DNA of 64,000 nucleotides from Buddleja alternifolia (GCA_019426215.1 CM033402.1:20651104-20715103), one strand, 5' to 3'; shown: positions 47,301-59,900, counted from the first letter of the stretch. The notes: generated by a model not told the origin, from the letters alone. Program-made: numbers and translations.

Positions 47301-47584
47301 CTGTCGATAAGAGGTGGTCCATTGTTTTATCGGCAAACAAAAATACTTGTATTGAGGATGATGGCCTATATAATGAAGATGATGGAGGAAATCCTATCTT
47401 AGGTGGTTCACAATCCACAAATAGTGACGGTGACTTGGATATCAGTGATGATGAATTGTATATGCGAGAAGATCACCAAGAAGGGATATGGATTAATCCT
47501 TCTGTTCGTCGGCGTACTAAACAAAATGGTCGTACTGAGGGATCACAAAATATTAGTAAACCAGCGACAAAAAGAAAACGATGA
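44305..47584 (+). pseudogene. CACTA TNP2-type transposase, one frameshift
   Basis: The start MDRSWI at 44,305 opens a transposase-associated domain (about residues 1-75: Y-G-K-G-V-K-E-F, CPCLRC, H-L-V-C-N-G-I). The TNP2/Transposase_21 domain follows (about 215-440): CPKCGTSRY, LATDGMNPHG, WPVILMIYNLPP and DVYLAPLIEDL. The first frame stops at 45,837. A second, overlapping frame carries on with FFDLPYWKSLHVRH and a DUF4218-like region (DCHVIMDHLLPIALRA, L-C-E-L-E-M-Y-F-P), then a DUF4216-like end (VFGCRWVDHKNG). The shift falls at an A8 run (45,814-45,821) next to a T8 run. Without it the protein would be about 1,090 residues, usual for this family. It would cut and join the CACTA ends in the nucleus. 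Confidence 0.93.
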
Positions 47585-47937
47585 AAGGTATTTGAACTTA
47601 TTTGATAATTATATGAGTAACTTATTTGAACTCTTTTGTTAAGTATGCAGTTAAAGTGTAAATTATATTGAACCAGCTTGTAATATTATATTAGTGAATG
47701 AGTTACACTAACTTCTGTATTTTTTTGCTTTTGTAGGTCGATACCGTATACCACCACAGTCACCCTCTCCTCCGCCACTACCACGACGACCACTACCAAT
47801 GTAAGCTTATCAATATTTGGTTTTGTACTTTTTGATGTGATTTATATGATCCAACTGATTAATGATGTGATTAATGCATATATATTTATTTTCGTTTGTT
47901 GTTGAAATATTTGAATTTCACTTATGAAATCTTGTAG
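47585..47937 (+). other. Intergenic/5' leader between the two CACTA genes
   Basis: This contains a possible short leader exon (about 47,738-47,801) bounded by an acceptor-like 'ttttgtag' and a donor 'gtaagc'. It has proline- and arginine-rich potential (cca/cga codons). A second acceptor-like 'cttgtag' sits directly before the ATG at 47,938. Whether the exon is coding or 5' UTR is not resolved. Confidence 0.45.
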
Positions 47938-50900
47938 ATGGATTCTGGAGGTGCTGCAAACCCAAGTGTTGAAAGTGAGATACGGAGAGGTATTACAGCA
48001 ATGAAGAAAGTAATAAAGGCCAAAAGTAAAGGCATAAAGCTACAAGTTGGTTGGAACGATTATGGTCAACCAGTTGACCCAAATAAATCAACTTTTGTTG
48101 GTTACATTGGCGTGATAGCTCGTGACAGGGTCCCTATTACTATCAGTGATTGGCGCAGCGTCCCTGCAGCAATAAAATATGCCATTTGGAATGAAATAGC
48201 TGTAAGTTAGTTATTATATATTATGTTTTTAATTGGTAAATGTAGTTTTTTTTCTCTAAATTAACATTTTTTATATACTTTGTTCTTTGTTTTTTATAGT
48301 TGGCCTTTGATATTGACGAAAGTAGACAGAAGTTCGTCTTAGCCGAGGCTGGGAAGCTAGCTCGAAACTACAGGAGCTACTTGACCAGAATCTGGGTAGA
48401 GGATGATGATGGGAACATTAATTCAAGCCCACCCGAAAAATATCGTATATCTCAAGAAGATTGGACAAAATTTGTAGAATTACGCCAAAGTGAAGCTTTT
48501 CAGGTAATTATTTTAATTTATGGTTTCATTTTAAATTATTTGAAACTATATACATTGACTAATGCCTTGATTATATAATGAACAGCAACTACGTAAGGAC
48601 AATTCTGAAAGAGCAAAGGACCCTGAATATCCTTACAGGGCATCACGTCTTGGATATGCTCAAGTGGAGTATATTGAGGTACGTAGTTCGTTACAAGTTG
48701 TAATTCTAATCAAATTTCCTTACAAATTTTCTAATCAAATCTCCTTAATTACAAATTTTCTAATCAAATTTATTTCCTTACAAATTTTCTTATATAGAAG
48801 CATAAAAGAAAGGATGCTGGGTCAGATGTCACAGAGGTGACACGAGCACTAGTGTGGAGGGTTGCACATTCTGACAGCCAGAACAAGATTGATAATGTCA
48901 ATGTTAAAAGAGTAGTGGAATCAATGGTGAGTTATTTGCAATTTTAGTTATATAGTGTGTTGTATGCTTTTTTAAAAATAATTTTAAAATAACAAATTTT
49001 TGTATTTTTTAAATGTATTATTACAGGAAAGCTTATCACAGGAGGGTAGCCACAGTGGACCCGAGAAGACCCGGAATGATATACTGGCTATAGCTCTTAA
49101 AAAGAAGGAGCATCCGGGTCGAGTTAGGGGTGTAGGCTTTGGGGTATCCCAAACAGATTACTTTTCGGATTCAAAGCCTTCAAAAAATACGGTGATTGAT
49201 AACTTGCAAGACACGGTTCAAATGCTCACTCAATCACTATTTGAATTGCGACGCGAGTTTGAGCAGCATAGGGCGTCTGGGTCGTCGCAGCAGCCACATA
49301 CAGAAGAGGCGGTTTCTTTGAAAGATAGCTGCCCAGAAGTGAAAGACCTTCCTCAGGTAATTAATGAAAAGCATATTGTTTAGTGATAATGTAACTTACA
49401 ATCCTATATTTCTGTATGATATACAACATTTTCTAATATAATGGTATATATATATATATATGTAGGATGTGGTGCAGTGTCAATTAGCACTTTCTACACC
49501 GTGTTATCGTTTGGTGGCAAGAGGAACAATGTACAATCAACCAAAGGATAGAACATTGCATACATGTCCATTAGCCTCCCACCTCGTGAAAGTGTCGATT
49601 GACATTGCAATTGAAGATATTGCACCCTTACCAGTCCCTCTCGATGATGAAGGAGTGTTCACAGTATCTGAGGCTGTGGGATACATGGTTGCTTGGCCTA
49701 AGAGTCTTGTGATTGTCGGTGATGCATCGGTACGTAATTATTATTAATAGCTAGTCATTATTAAATTATAACAATTGTTTAATGTTAATAAATATACTTT
49801 CATTGATAACGCCCACGTTTTGTTTTCTTTTGCTTATAGTCTCTCGGAAAATCCAAATCATCACTCGGAAAAAGCAAATCAGAGATGACGAAGCACTCAC
49901 ATGTCAAAAATACACCTCTAGTGGCCAACCCTCCTTCTCTAGTGGCCAACCCTCCTGCTCCACCCCCTAATTCACTTGCAATTCTTGAAAGGTTCTTTGG
50001 GATGATGGCTGCTGATAACACTATCCGGATAGACATACCCGAGGAAATCTTCAATATCCCCTTTCCAGAATATATTGGGCGGGAGGAGATCGGTGACTTT
50101 GTGCATAAAGAACAGATAGGAGCCTCTATCATTACTGCTTACATCAAGTAAGTTTTTAAATATTAATTAAGAAAAAGTAAGCTTTTAATTAAATTATTTT
50201 ACTGCATTAATTTGAACTATGTTTATTTTTGTTACTCAAATTTATTTTATGCTCAATTGTAGGTGTTTGTGGGTTAATCACGTGGTCCCCGAACAAAAAC
50301 AAAATAAATTCGGGTTCCTTAGCCCACATTCTATATCTGCGCAGCAGGAATTACTCCCACGCAGCTTGTTGACAAATCGCAATATATAGCAAATACTATG
50401 ATAGGTAGTGCACTGGAGGGGAAGTTGTTTCTTGCACCTTACAACTCCGGGTGAGCTACTAAAGACACATTGTTATTTTGTAAAATTTGTTACGTAGGCA
50501 TAACTAATTTAAAATTTTTCTTTTGAATATGCTGATTAGGGGCCATTGGTTGTTGCTCGTGATTGATCCAATTAAAGAGATCGTTTATTATTTGGATTCT
50601 TTGCACGGTAATCCAAATAACCGACATGATATGAAAGATATGATCAATCAGTAAGTTTTATCATTCAATTAAATGTATCCATTATATTATATTTAATATT
50701 AAGTTTAAAGTATATATATTATAACTAGACTTCATATATATATATTTGCTTGATATTGACATATTTCCTTGATTTTTGATGTTTTTAACAGCGCTGTCTT
50801 GATGTTTCGAGCAAATAAAAACAACCAAAAGATCAAAGCAAAAAACAAGGCCTGTACATGGAGTTGTATACAGGTTAGTTTAATTATATTATTTTAATTA

Positions 50901-51268
50901 TAGTTTCAAGAAATTATTCGTATAAAAGTTATTTGTTCTAATACAATTTTGATTTGAATTTAATTTGTAGTGCCCCATTCAAATAAATGCCATAGATTGT
51001 GGGTTCTTCGTCATGAAATTCATGAAAGATATTATTAGACACGGAGAATCTATAATCCCACCGACGGTATGCATAATCCTAATTAATATTAATCAAATTC
51101 TAATGTCCCTTTTAAGTTATTAAACATTTTTGTTGGATTTTAATATTTGTCTTGCAGTACTTTGCTGATTGTCAGTACGCCACTTACACTATAGAGCAAC
51201 TTGATGAAGCACGTTCTGAATTGGCACAATACATTTTTAAATGCGCTTTTGATATGCCGGCGGTGTAA
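47938..51268 (+). pseudogene. CACTA second gene: Transposase_24-like region plus Ulp1/C48 protease domain
   Basis: Twelve exons with canonical GT-AG borders: 47,938-48,201; 48,300-48,503; 48,586-48,678; 48,798-48,926; 49,027-49,356; 49,466-49,729; 49,840-50,147; 50,263-50,450; 50,540-50,650; 50,792-50,873; 50,971-51,066; 51,158-51,268. Exons 1-5 resemble plant Transposase_24 (Ptta/En/Spm: GWNDYGQPVDPN, ISDWRSVP) and end in a coiled coil (LQDTVQMLTQSLFELRREF). Exon 6 resembles a DUF8039-type module. Exons 9-12 form a C48 peptidase: GHWLLLVID (His), VYYLDSLHG (Asp), IDCGFFVMKF (Cys). These are the catalytic residues of SUMO-deconjugating Ulp1 proteases. Exon 8 has an apparent 1-base loss near 50,345, leading to a stop at about 50,387; the downstream frame is intact. 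Partner or substrate is unknown. Confidence 0.87.
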
Positions 51269-51524
51269 GTTGAAAATTATTGTAAATTTTTATTTGATTT
51301 AAAAGCAGTGATTAGTTTATATTGGTTTATTGTAAACTCGTTATTATTTGTAATTATTAGAGATTATTATTTGGTGAATGAAATTAATTTTGGATTTGAA
51401 TTTGTTGTTTCTGTTGAGCAATTGGTTTGTTTTATGTGTTATTGATGAGTTGAATTTTGAGCTTGTGGGAAGGATATAGCTCTAGCTGAAATTATAACAG
51501 AAAAAAATAAAAAAATAAAAAATC

Positions 51525-51878
51525 ACGTTACAGCGGTTCGTTTCTGAACCGCTGTAACAGTGAACACTGTTACAGCGGTTCGTTGATGAACCGCTGTAAC
51601 AGTGAACCCTGTTACAGCGGTTCAGAAACGAACCGCTGTAACAGGGTTCACTGTTACAGCGGTTCAGAAACGAACCGCTGTAACAGGCTACGGTTTTTAC
51701 AGTTAATTTTTATTTTTATTTACCTATTACAGCGGTTCGTTATTGAACCGCTGTAATAGGGCTCATTTTACAGCGGTTTTTAACCGCTGTAATAGTAAAC
51801 ATACCAATTACAGCGATACGTATTACAGCGGTTAAAACCGCTGTAATAGTGAAAAAAAAACCGCTGTAACAGACCTCT
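51525..51878. repeat. 3' subterminal palindrome array of the CACTA element
   Basis: At least six long hairpins of the form GTTACAGCGGTTC-loop-GAACCGCTGTAAC lie between 51,525 and 51,690, then shorter ones (TTACAGCGGTT..AACCGCTGTAA) to 51,870. These are cleaner palindromes than on the 5' side, where T replaces C in many copies (TATAGCGG). Confidence 0.9.
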
Positions 51879-52613
51879 TCTGTACTAGTGAATCAAGACG
51901 AGCCTAGAGTGTCGTGCTATATAAAGATGATAAAATGAAAGAGTTTTACTTCATAAAGGTATTTTGGCAATTTCATTTAGAGTGAAAATTATTAAATAAA
52001 TGAGATATATTGACTATAATATATATTTAATCATTGTAATTAAATATATTTATTCAATCGATATTAATGGTATTATTAATTTAGAATTAACAAAATACTA
52101 TTAATTAAAAGAGTAAAGTATTTAATTAATTATCAATTGGATTGAACTTGGATTTATAATTAAATTACTTAACACTGGGCTTGGAATTGGATGAGGCCCA
52201 ATGACCCCATCCCATAGGCCAGTTCGGCCGACCCCCTATGCAAGTCATAGATGTGGTTTTTAATTAAACATTTGTTGGTTAATTCAAAATTATAACACAC
52301 TTTTTACCTTAGAGAGCAAAAAGAAGTAAAACACAAAAAACCCTCTCCCTCCCTATAAACCCTAGCTGTCCACCCCGTCTTAGGTAAGGTGGTTGGAGTT
52401 TCAAGACGAAGGTCATCGTTGCGTGATAATCTAGAGGAAGGAACGATCCATTGCTTCTAAAAAGCTAGGCTTGAATTAAATCGTCAAAATGTAATTAGAT
52501 TGCCTTAACCTTTAAATAATTGTTTTTGTGTTTATAAAGATTTCAAAAGCATGAATTGTAACTTGGATTGTGAATCAAATTTTTTTTATCCATTAGAACG
52601 ATTCACAACATAA

Positions 52614-55195
52614 TGATAAGTGTACCATCGTTGAAAAATAGAAGAATCTTAGAATGCTGAAAATCAAAATGAGCTCAAACAAAATTTTCCCACTCAATAT
52701 GCCATTGATTGAGAAAGTTGTACTTAAAAGTACCACAGATGAAGATTACCACCTTTGACACTTGATGTTTGGACATTTGAGCTATAAAGCTTAAATCTCT
52801 TAAAGAAGAAAAATATGTTTTTTGCCTACCAAATATTCCTGATCGAGACAAGACCTGCGAAGGATGTGTTTATGGCAGGATGCATCGTTTACCATTTCCA
52901 AAGATATCATATAGAGCCAAAGCTCCACTTGAGGTGCATGCTAACATTTGTGGACCAACACAAATGCCTTTTCTCAACAATAATAGGTACTTTCTACTGT
53001 TTGTTGATGATTGCACCAAAATGATATGGGTCTATATATTAAAGCAAAAGTCAAACGCATTCCGTCCATTTCTGGATTTCAAGGCACATGTGGAGAATGG
53101 AATTGACAAAAGAATAAAGACTTTCAGAACTGATCGAGGAGGTGAATTTATAGGGAAATCCTTCATGAATTATTACAAAGAGAAAGGAATTCATCGAAAA
53201 CTAACTGTTTGATATAGTTCACAACAAAATGGAGTTGAGGAGCGAAAGAATCACACTATAGTCAAAATGGCTTGAAGCATGATAACATGCAAAGGATTAC
53301 CAAAAAGCTTTTGGGTAGAAGCAGTCAATGCATTAGTCTATATTTTAAATCATTCACCTAAAAACGCGGTTTCGTATAAGACACCATATGAAGCATGGCA
53401 CCGAAGAAAGCCGCAGGTAAATCATTTAAAAGTCTTTGGATGCATTACTTATACTCATATTGCTGCCCAGAGCTAAGAAAAGATTGATGATAAGAGAAAA
53501 ACTCATCTGTGTTGGTTATAGTGACGAATCCAAGGGATATCATTTACTAAACCTTGAGACAAATAAACTTATTATTTCTCGAGACATTATTTTTGACTAA
53601 AAGTAGTCGTGGAATTGGGAAGAAAATGAAAATATGAAAGAGAAGATTGTATATTTGCCTGGACCAATAGAAACTCCATCACATCAAATAGATGAATCAA
53701 GTACAAGTGGAAGCTCATCAAGTTCAACTCCAAGTTTCAGTTCACCGGGATCATTAGACTGATTCTATCCAGAATTTGAAAGTCTAATCAGAAAGGTACG
53801 AAGCTTAAGAGAAATCTATGAATCATGTGATGTTGCATATTTCACCAGTGAGCCACAGACTTATGAAGAAGCTGCCTAAGAAGAAGTTTGGACAACTGCA
53901 ATGGGTGAAGAAATGAAAAGCATTGTAAAAAATAATACTTGACTAGTCAAAGACCTTCCGGAAGGAAAAAGTGTAATCGAGTTGAAATGGATCTACAAGA
54001 CAAAGTACAAAGAAGATGGCTCAATTCAGAAGCACAAAGCTGAATTAGTGGCTAAACGATATTCTCAGAAACTAGGAATTGATTTCAATGAGATGTTTGC
54101 ACCAGTTGATCGAATGGAGACAATAAGAATTATCTTATCGTTGCTGCGTTATTGAAACTACCACTATATCAACTGGATGTCAAACCAGCATTTCTCAATG
54201 GAGACTTACAAGAAGAAGTTTATGTGGAGCAACCCAGAGGCTTTATTATCAAAGGCAAATAAAATAAAGTCTACTGACTTAAGAAAGCAATATATGGATT
54301 AAAACAAGCACCAAGAGCCTGGAATAGCAAAATTGACAGTTATTTTCAGAAAAAATAATTTTCAAAAACCTCAAAGCGAGCTGTCATTATACGTAAAGAA
54401 ACAAGGTACTCAAGATTTTCTCATTGTTTATCTTTATGTGGATGATTTAATCTATACAGGGACAAACCTAACAATGGTGTAAGAATTCAATAAGGCCATG
54501 ATGAAGGAGTACGAGATGACTGATTTTGGTCTAATGAAATATTTTCTTTGAATCCAAGTTCGCTAGTCAAAAGGAGAAATATTTATTTCTCAAAAAACAT
54601 ATCTTGAAGAATTGTTGAAGAAATTTCAAACGAGTAACTACAAGTCAATCTCGACACCTCTAACCGTAAATGAGAAACTGCAATTAAATGATTGCGCAAT
54701 CAAAGTTGATGCGAAGATGTATAGAAGTTTAGTAGGCTCGTTGATCTACTTAACAAAAATGAGGCCTGATATTGTCTATCCAGTCAGCCTAACTCAAGTT
54801 TTATGCCTGATTCGAGCATATATTTTGCATTAGCAAAACGAATTCTACTATACCTTCAAGGTACGAGAAAACTTAGTATCAAATATCGTAAAGAAAAAAA
54901 ATAATAAACTTGTTGGATACACTGACAGTGACTAGGCTGGATCTTTTGATGGTCGCAAAAGTACATCTGGATATGTATTTTGCATAGGTTTGAAAATAGT
55001 CTCATGGGCATCAAAGAAGCAAAAAAACTATTCCAGTTTGGTCAGCAGAAGTAGAAAATATAACCGCCATTGACGGCGTGTGTGAATTTTTTTGGCTCTG
55101 AAGAATTTTGGCAGATGTTCAGCAAAAGCAAGACACTCCGATGAAGATTTTATGTGACAATATGTCAACAATCGTGATGACAAAAAATCCAATTT
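52614..55195 (+). pseudogene. Copia element F: pre-integrase to RNase H
   Basis: A + strand fragment with the copia order: pre-integrase zinc region (C-x2-C at about 52,858-52,870), integrase (H-A-N-I-C-G-P, LFVDDCTKMIWVYI, FRTDRGGEFIGK, then P-K-S-F-W-V-E-A), RT ([10 protein letters not shown], the catalytic YVDD at about 54,434-54,445), and RNase H up to ILCDNMSTIVMTKN. Stops and frameshifts occur throughout. It begins abruptly next to LTR fragment H and ends at 55,195, where a Sirevirus LTR is inserted. Element E is a close relative. Confidence 0.88.
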
Positions 55196-56670
55196 TGATG
55201 GTACCAAGTGGCATACGAAAGGGTCTAGAAGGGGGGTCAATAGACCCTAAAGTCTTTTTTTACTTTAAAAATTTTGTATCACTTTTAAGAATTTGAACGC
55301 TTAGAAAGCAAAGTGCTAGGTCAAGCGCTAAAGAATAGATAACTTAGACTGAGTGATTTTGGCAGTTACCAAAGTAGGGTAACGCTTAGATCACTTAATC
55401 AGGGTTAGCACAACGGAATTGATTTTAATGCTTAGCACTCTTTTAGCCAAATAGTCGCTTAACTGTTTTTAAAGCCTTTTTAATATATGATGTGAATAGT
55501 AATGAAAAGCAATAAAACAGTAAAGATAAATGACACAAGATATGAAGGTTCACTGGGTGATGTAATCCCAGCTACGTCATTCTTCTTCTTTACAATCGGA
55601 GGAAATCCACTAGAATGATTATCGAAGGATCATACAGAGGCTTCTACAAAATAGAGGATAAGGGAAGATGATCTTGAGCTCCTTGATCACATAGACTTCA
55701 GCTCCACTAGAGATCTTCTTCAACAAAGTTCTCTCATACAGAAATGCTGCTTGTAAATCAACAACTTTCTCATTCAGATGAAAGAGGTTGTGGGTTTTCG
55801 TCACAGCGTTTGTTTGATTTTGTAAAGTTCAAACAACCTAGGATATTTCAATAATAGTGTAGGGTTCTTCTTGGAAGAGATTTGAGATATCGGTGACTGT
55901 CTCTGGAATATTTGAAAAGCTTGAAGGATATGGAGTTTTCTAGGAATGATTTCAACAAAGTTTTGATCTAATTCTTGTGTCTATTCGTAGTTTTAGGGTT
56001 TGCTAGTGGGCACTATTTATAGAAATTTCTTGGGATTTGTCCGTTGGACACATGTAGGCGCGTGTCTCTCACGTAGCGAGTGAGTAGTACCTTTTTCTGA
56101 CATTCTTGAATTTCTGCTACACCGATTGGATATAGCAGGTTTGAACTCTGAAACACTAACAGTCTTAGCCAATAGGGAGGCTTGCTCCGTATGCAATCCG
56201 TCCATATCACTTGTAATGCTCGTATCAAGCATTTAATGCACTTGAATTTATTTTTCGTTAGAAATAAATGCCCGTTGATAATTGCATTTAAGTTCTTAAT
56301 GACTTTGGAATTTATTTTAGGTGAATCTGATCGCTTGGTGGCTTTGAGCGCTTGATTCATAACTCCTGAAATGTCAATAGCGATTGGAAGTCGCTTAAGA
56401 CAAAATCTTCATCTTTGCTTGGCTTCAGACGCTGATACTCAACTTTATCTCCGACAGACTCACCTAGAATTCTATCAGCGACTTAGTATCCAATACTTAG
56501 TCTAAAATCTACAAAGATAAAAAATTACAAGCCTAGTCTAAATATTACAACTCGATAACTTATTAAACGCTTAAACATATTCTAAGAAAGATAAACTTAC
56601 ATAATCTTTGGGGTCTAACATGAAATCTATCTTGTCAACATCAAAATATCTCACATGAAATTTCCTAACA
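55196..56670 (-). repeat. 3' LTR of Sirevirus N
   Basis: 1,475 bp; on the minus strand it starts TGTTAGGAAATTTC and ends GGTACCATCA. It is collinear with solo LTR 906-2,414. A TATAAATAG box reads on the minus strand at 56,013-56,021, about 0.65 kb from the LTR start, followed by a transcript-like R region. The chance frames at 56,013-56,360 are LTR sequence. Confidence 0.88.
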
Positions 56671-56684
56671 ATTTTCCCCTTTTT
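56671..56684 (-). other. Sirevirus polypurine tract
   Basis: AAAAAGGGGAAAAT on the minus strand, directly before the LTR and preceded by GACATCATC. This is the diagnostic Sirevirus PPT context. It primes plus-strand DNA synthesis. Confidence 0.92.
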
Positions 56685-56933
56685 GATGATGTCAAGACCT
56701 TAAATCTTTTATAGTCCAAGTGCTAGAAAATTGTCAAAGATTATATAAAGTTAGCGTTTAAACATTTAGAGGATTTAGCTATAAGTTAGTACATTATAGT
56801 GAGAAACAAGATGTTTCAGCAAACTCATTCATTCAGATAGTTCATGTAAGTACAAATGAGATAAAGAAAGGTAAAAGCAGAAACATTCACAAACATATAT
56901 AAAGCACTAAAAGAAAGATAAAGCAATAAATAT

Positions 56934-59900
56934 CTAGCGCTTTCTGTTGATTTCAGGAGGAGGCTTGGATTTGCTAGCTTCTTTTTTACTAGCCTCTTTT
57001 TGTCCTTGCTTAAAAAGCATCTGAGCAAACTTCCACAGCCTATTGTTGGCATCCGTCATTCTCCTATGTGTCTCATTGGTAAATTGTACTGCACCCATAC
57101 TTTCAGCCAATTCTTCAAAACTGTGAAGATGCTTGTTCCAGATAGAAGGATGGACTCCCAGTTCACACAACAAATCTTCAAAGATTTCATAGGTCATTGT
57201 GATTGGAACTCGGTTCAGATTAACCTATTTAGGAACAAAAATAGCAAATGGCGGAATGCCCAACTCTTCTAGAAGATCTACGGAGAAATCAGGGATAGGG
57301 AAACCTTTGTTTAAACACGGCTTATGTTTCTTAAGGACAGCCTGCTAGATGGATGATATTTTATTCTGAAGCTCTTCCCAGCGACTGTCCTCATAACTTT
57401 GAGCGCTCTTAGACTAGTCTTTCCCTTTTTCCCCCTTCTTGACATCATCAAGGGTCTTCTTAATCTCGCTCATGTCTTGTCGTAGTAACTTCACTTCTTT
57501 GATTAGAAGAGCAACTTGCTCCGCGATAGACTGGTCGACTAAATCTAATGATTGTGTTGCTTTGTATCGACTGAAGCATTCTGAGTGAGTGATTGATTAA
57601 AAGCTGCTGATAAGCCTTTGATTGAAGGGTGCATTCGGTCAAGTACAGTTTCAGTACTTCTAGTCGCAAAATTGGCTATGTCGTGACTTCAAGTATCTAA
57701 GGCAAGTCTGATGAGACGCTCATCATTTTGGACCATTTTTGAACATGAACATTCAATTTTGAGGAGAGAGTTCCTTACTGCCTTTCAGAAGTCCTTTGAT
57801 TCTTGATCGATGTCCGAATCAGAGTCAGAGGATGATGAGGAGGGCTTAGGAGATGGAACTAATCCATATGAGCTAGAGACTGCAGCTTTGCCTTGAAATT
57901 TGTCTCTCACAAACGGTTCCTCTGGATCCTCGACAACTTCTTGAATCGCTTGATTCAAAGAATCACTTGCTTCGTCAATTTTCGCAACTTCCACTTCAAG
58001 AGGGATCTCTTCGACTGGAGCGCTAGCAGCATCTTGCATTTCAGCGATAACAGGAGGAGTTCCTTCCACTTGAACTTCTATGATTTCCACAAGAGAAGGC
58101 CTCAGAGTGGTAATGACCTAGAGTGGTCAATCGCTTCCAGAACGTGCCTTGGACTAATCAGGTTCATCTGCTAGATGTAAAATATAGCGTCTTCAAGCTC
58201 TTTCACATATAATGCTAAATCAACACTCTCTGGCAGAGTTACTTTTGAAACATAAGAATTGAAATAGTCCAACAAAAATTGCAAAAGGGCCTAAGCAGCT
58301 TCTGAATCCATTGGCCGAATTAAGGATTTGATTTTCGCCACGCGGATATTCTGCTCACAGAAAATACTTAAAAGTACAAAGTAGGCTCTAAAAGCGTCTA
58401 AACCGAGGAGGTCATTAAACGTAACATCAAGTGCTTGAGCATTGTCCAGAATAGATCTACCCGTATAATGATCTTCCTCGTGCTCATAAGTTAAACGCAT
58501 GTGCGTTTTACTTGGCCCTTGAATAGAATCTCACTTACTTGTAGATGAATCCGCATTCAAATCAAGGTGAACTCGCTAGACAAAATTTTAATGCTGATGA
58601 AATACATTACATCCACTCTGAATGAATAACTCTAGCTGATTGTGAATATACCGCTCCACACCTTGCCTGTAGTATGGAAGATCCCTGATACTCCCAACAA
58701 AGGATCTGCGTTGCTCGAGCCAGAATACGGTAAAACCTCTACGCCTGTATTCAACTCCAAAATTGAACAGAAAAGGATATCTCACCAATTCTTCAAGTGA
58801 GTAAAATTGCAGCACAAATTCTTCAGCCTATCGACCAGTATCTAGCATGCACCGCTTGCCTAGCTTAGCAGCTTTGTCTTCGTCTTTCCTGCAAGTGAGA
58901 TATTTCTCAAACCTTTCCACATCGCTATCATAGTCTTCTGCCCATAATCTAGCAAGATATTCACGGGCTTCATCTTCCACCCAAGAGTTGATTGGATTGG
59001 GACGCTCAGCAACAACTGGTCCCTTACCTTTCCATAATTTGAGGGGTCTCGAAGATTTAGCGTTCTGGGGCGAATGAATGATTTTTGGCTTAACAAAGTA
59101 CCCCATCTTGTTTAACATTTCCTCATCGTGGTCTCGGAGCCAACCGGCGATATTTCGATTCTTAATCACAACCTTGTTTTGGCGAGGACGATAAAATGCT
59201 TCTTCAGCAAGGCCCAAACGGTTGAAACGCTCAGCATCAAAGTCAGACATGTTGACCACTGGACATCTGATATAATCCAAATGCAACCTCAGACACTTCT
59301 TGGTGTGCAGACCAAGATCAGCTAGCTTCTCAAAAATAGCAAACCACTGGAGGTTAGAAAGATGAGGATCATGGAGAGTGTCTTGAAATATCTTCTCCAT
59401 GTCGATCATCTGAGAGGTGTGATGTTCTCTCAAGGAAAAATAGAATTCAACGTCAGGATAATAGCCTCTGGGAAAGAAATTTATGACACGGGGAGGAGGT
59501 CTAGTTGGCGTGGGAACTTTGGCAATCACTTCAGTTGAAGTGACTTCAGTCGGGATAGTAGGGGTCACTTCAGTCGGGATAGCTGGAGAAATTTCCGCGT
59601 TAGGGAGGACTTGATCTAATTCTTTAGTGATATCCACGACTATTGACATATCCACGTCTAACTCAATATTGACCTCTGGAAGGGTTGCGTCAACGATAGC
59701 TGGAACTTCAAATTCTGTCGCAAATGGAGCTAAAACAAGCAAGCCTTTAAGACAAAAGACATATTTCTACTAAGTAGAATTTTAAGAGAAAAAGAGAGAA
59801 ATGCCTACCCTGAGGACTTTCATGAACCTTAGCTGCTTGAGCAGATGGTTCATGTGCCTCAAGCTCCATAGAAACATCATTGTCAAGATTAACAAGAGTG

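Larger units (their letters stand above)
42022..51890 (+). mobile_element. CACTA (En/Spm) transposon, near-complete, 9.87 kb
   Basis: The ends are CACTAGTACAGAAAAG and, inverted, CACTAGTACAGAAGAG; the first 13 bases match perfectly. The 3-bp duplication AAT flanks it (42,019-42,021; 51,891-51,893), as expected for CACTA elements. Both ends carry arrays of palindromes based on TTACAGCGG/CCGCTGTAA. Internally, from left: CT and CCG simple repeats, a 186-bp tandem repeat, a TNP2-type transposase gene, and a multi-exon Transposase_24/Ulp1-like gene, both on the + strand. It interrupts LTR fragment H. Frameshifts in both genes suggest it is not autonomous as sequenced. Confidence 0.95.
40221..52613 (+). 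repeat. LTR fragment H (second half), split by LTR G and the CACTA element
   Basis: Three pieces (40,221-40,500; 41,991-42,021; 51,894-52,613) read together as the second half of a copia LTR of the C/G family. The joins are clear: '...ggcttggtgataattat' continues as 'atccttggaatcc', and '...ccaatgccaat' continues as 'caagacgagcc', as in the intact LTR G around 41,425-41,470. The fragment ends GATTCACAACA at 52,613. Its first half is not here; a matching first half lies inverted at 31,893-32,553. Confidence 0.72.

Noticed and set aside
51525..51878. CRISPR-like array of regularly spaced palindromes
   Set aside because: The repeats are subterminal CACTA motifs next to a CACTAGTACAG terminus in a plant genome, with irregular short spacers.
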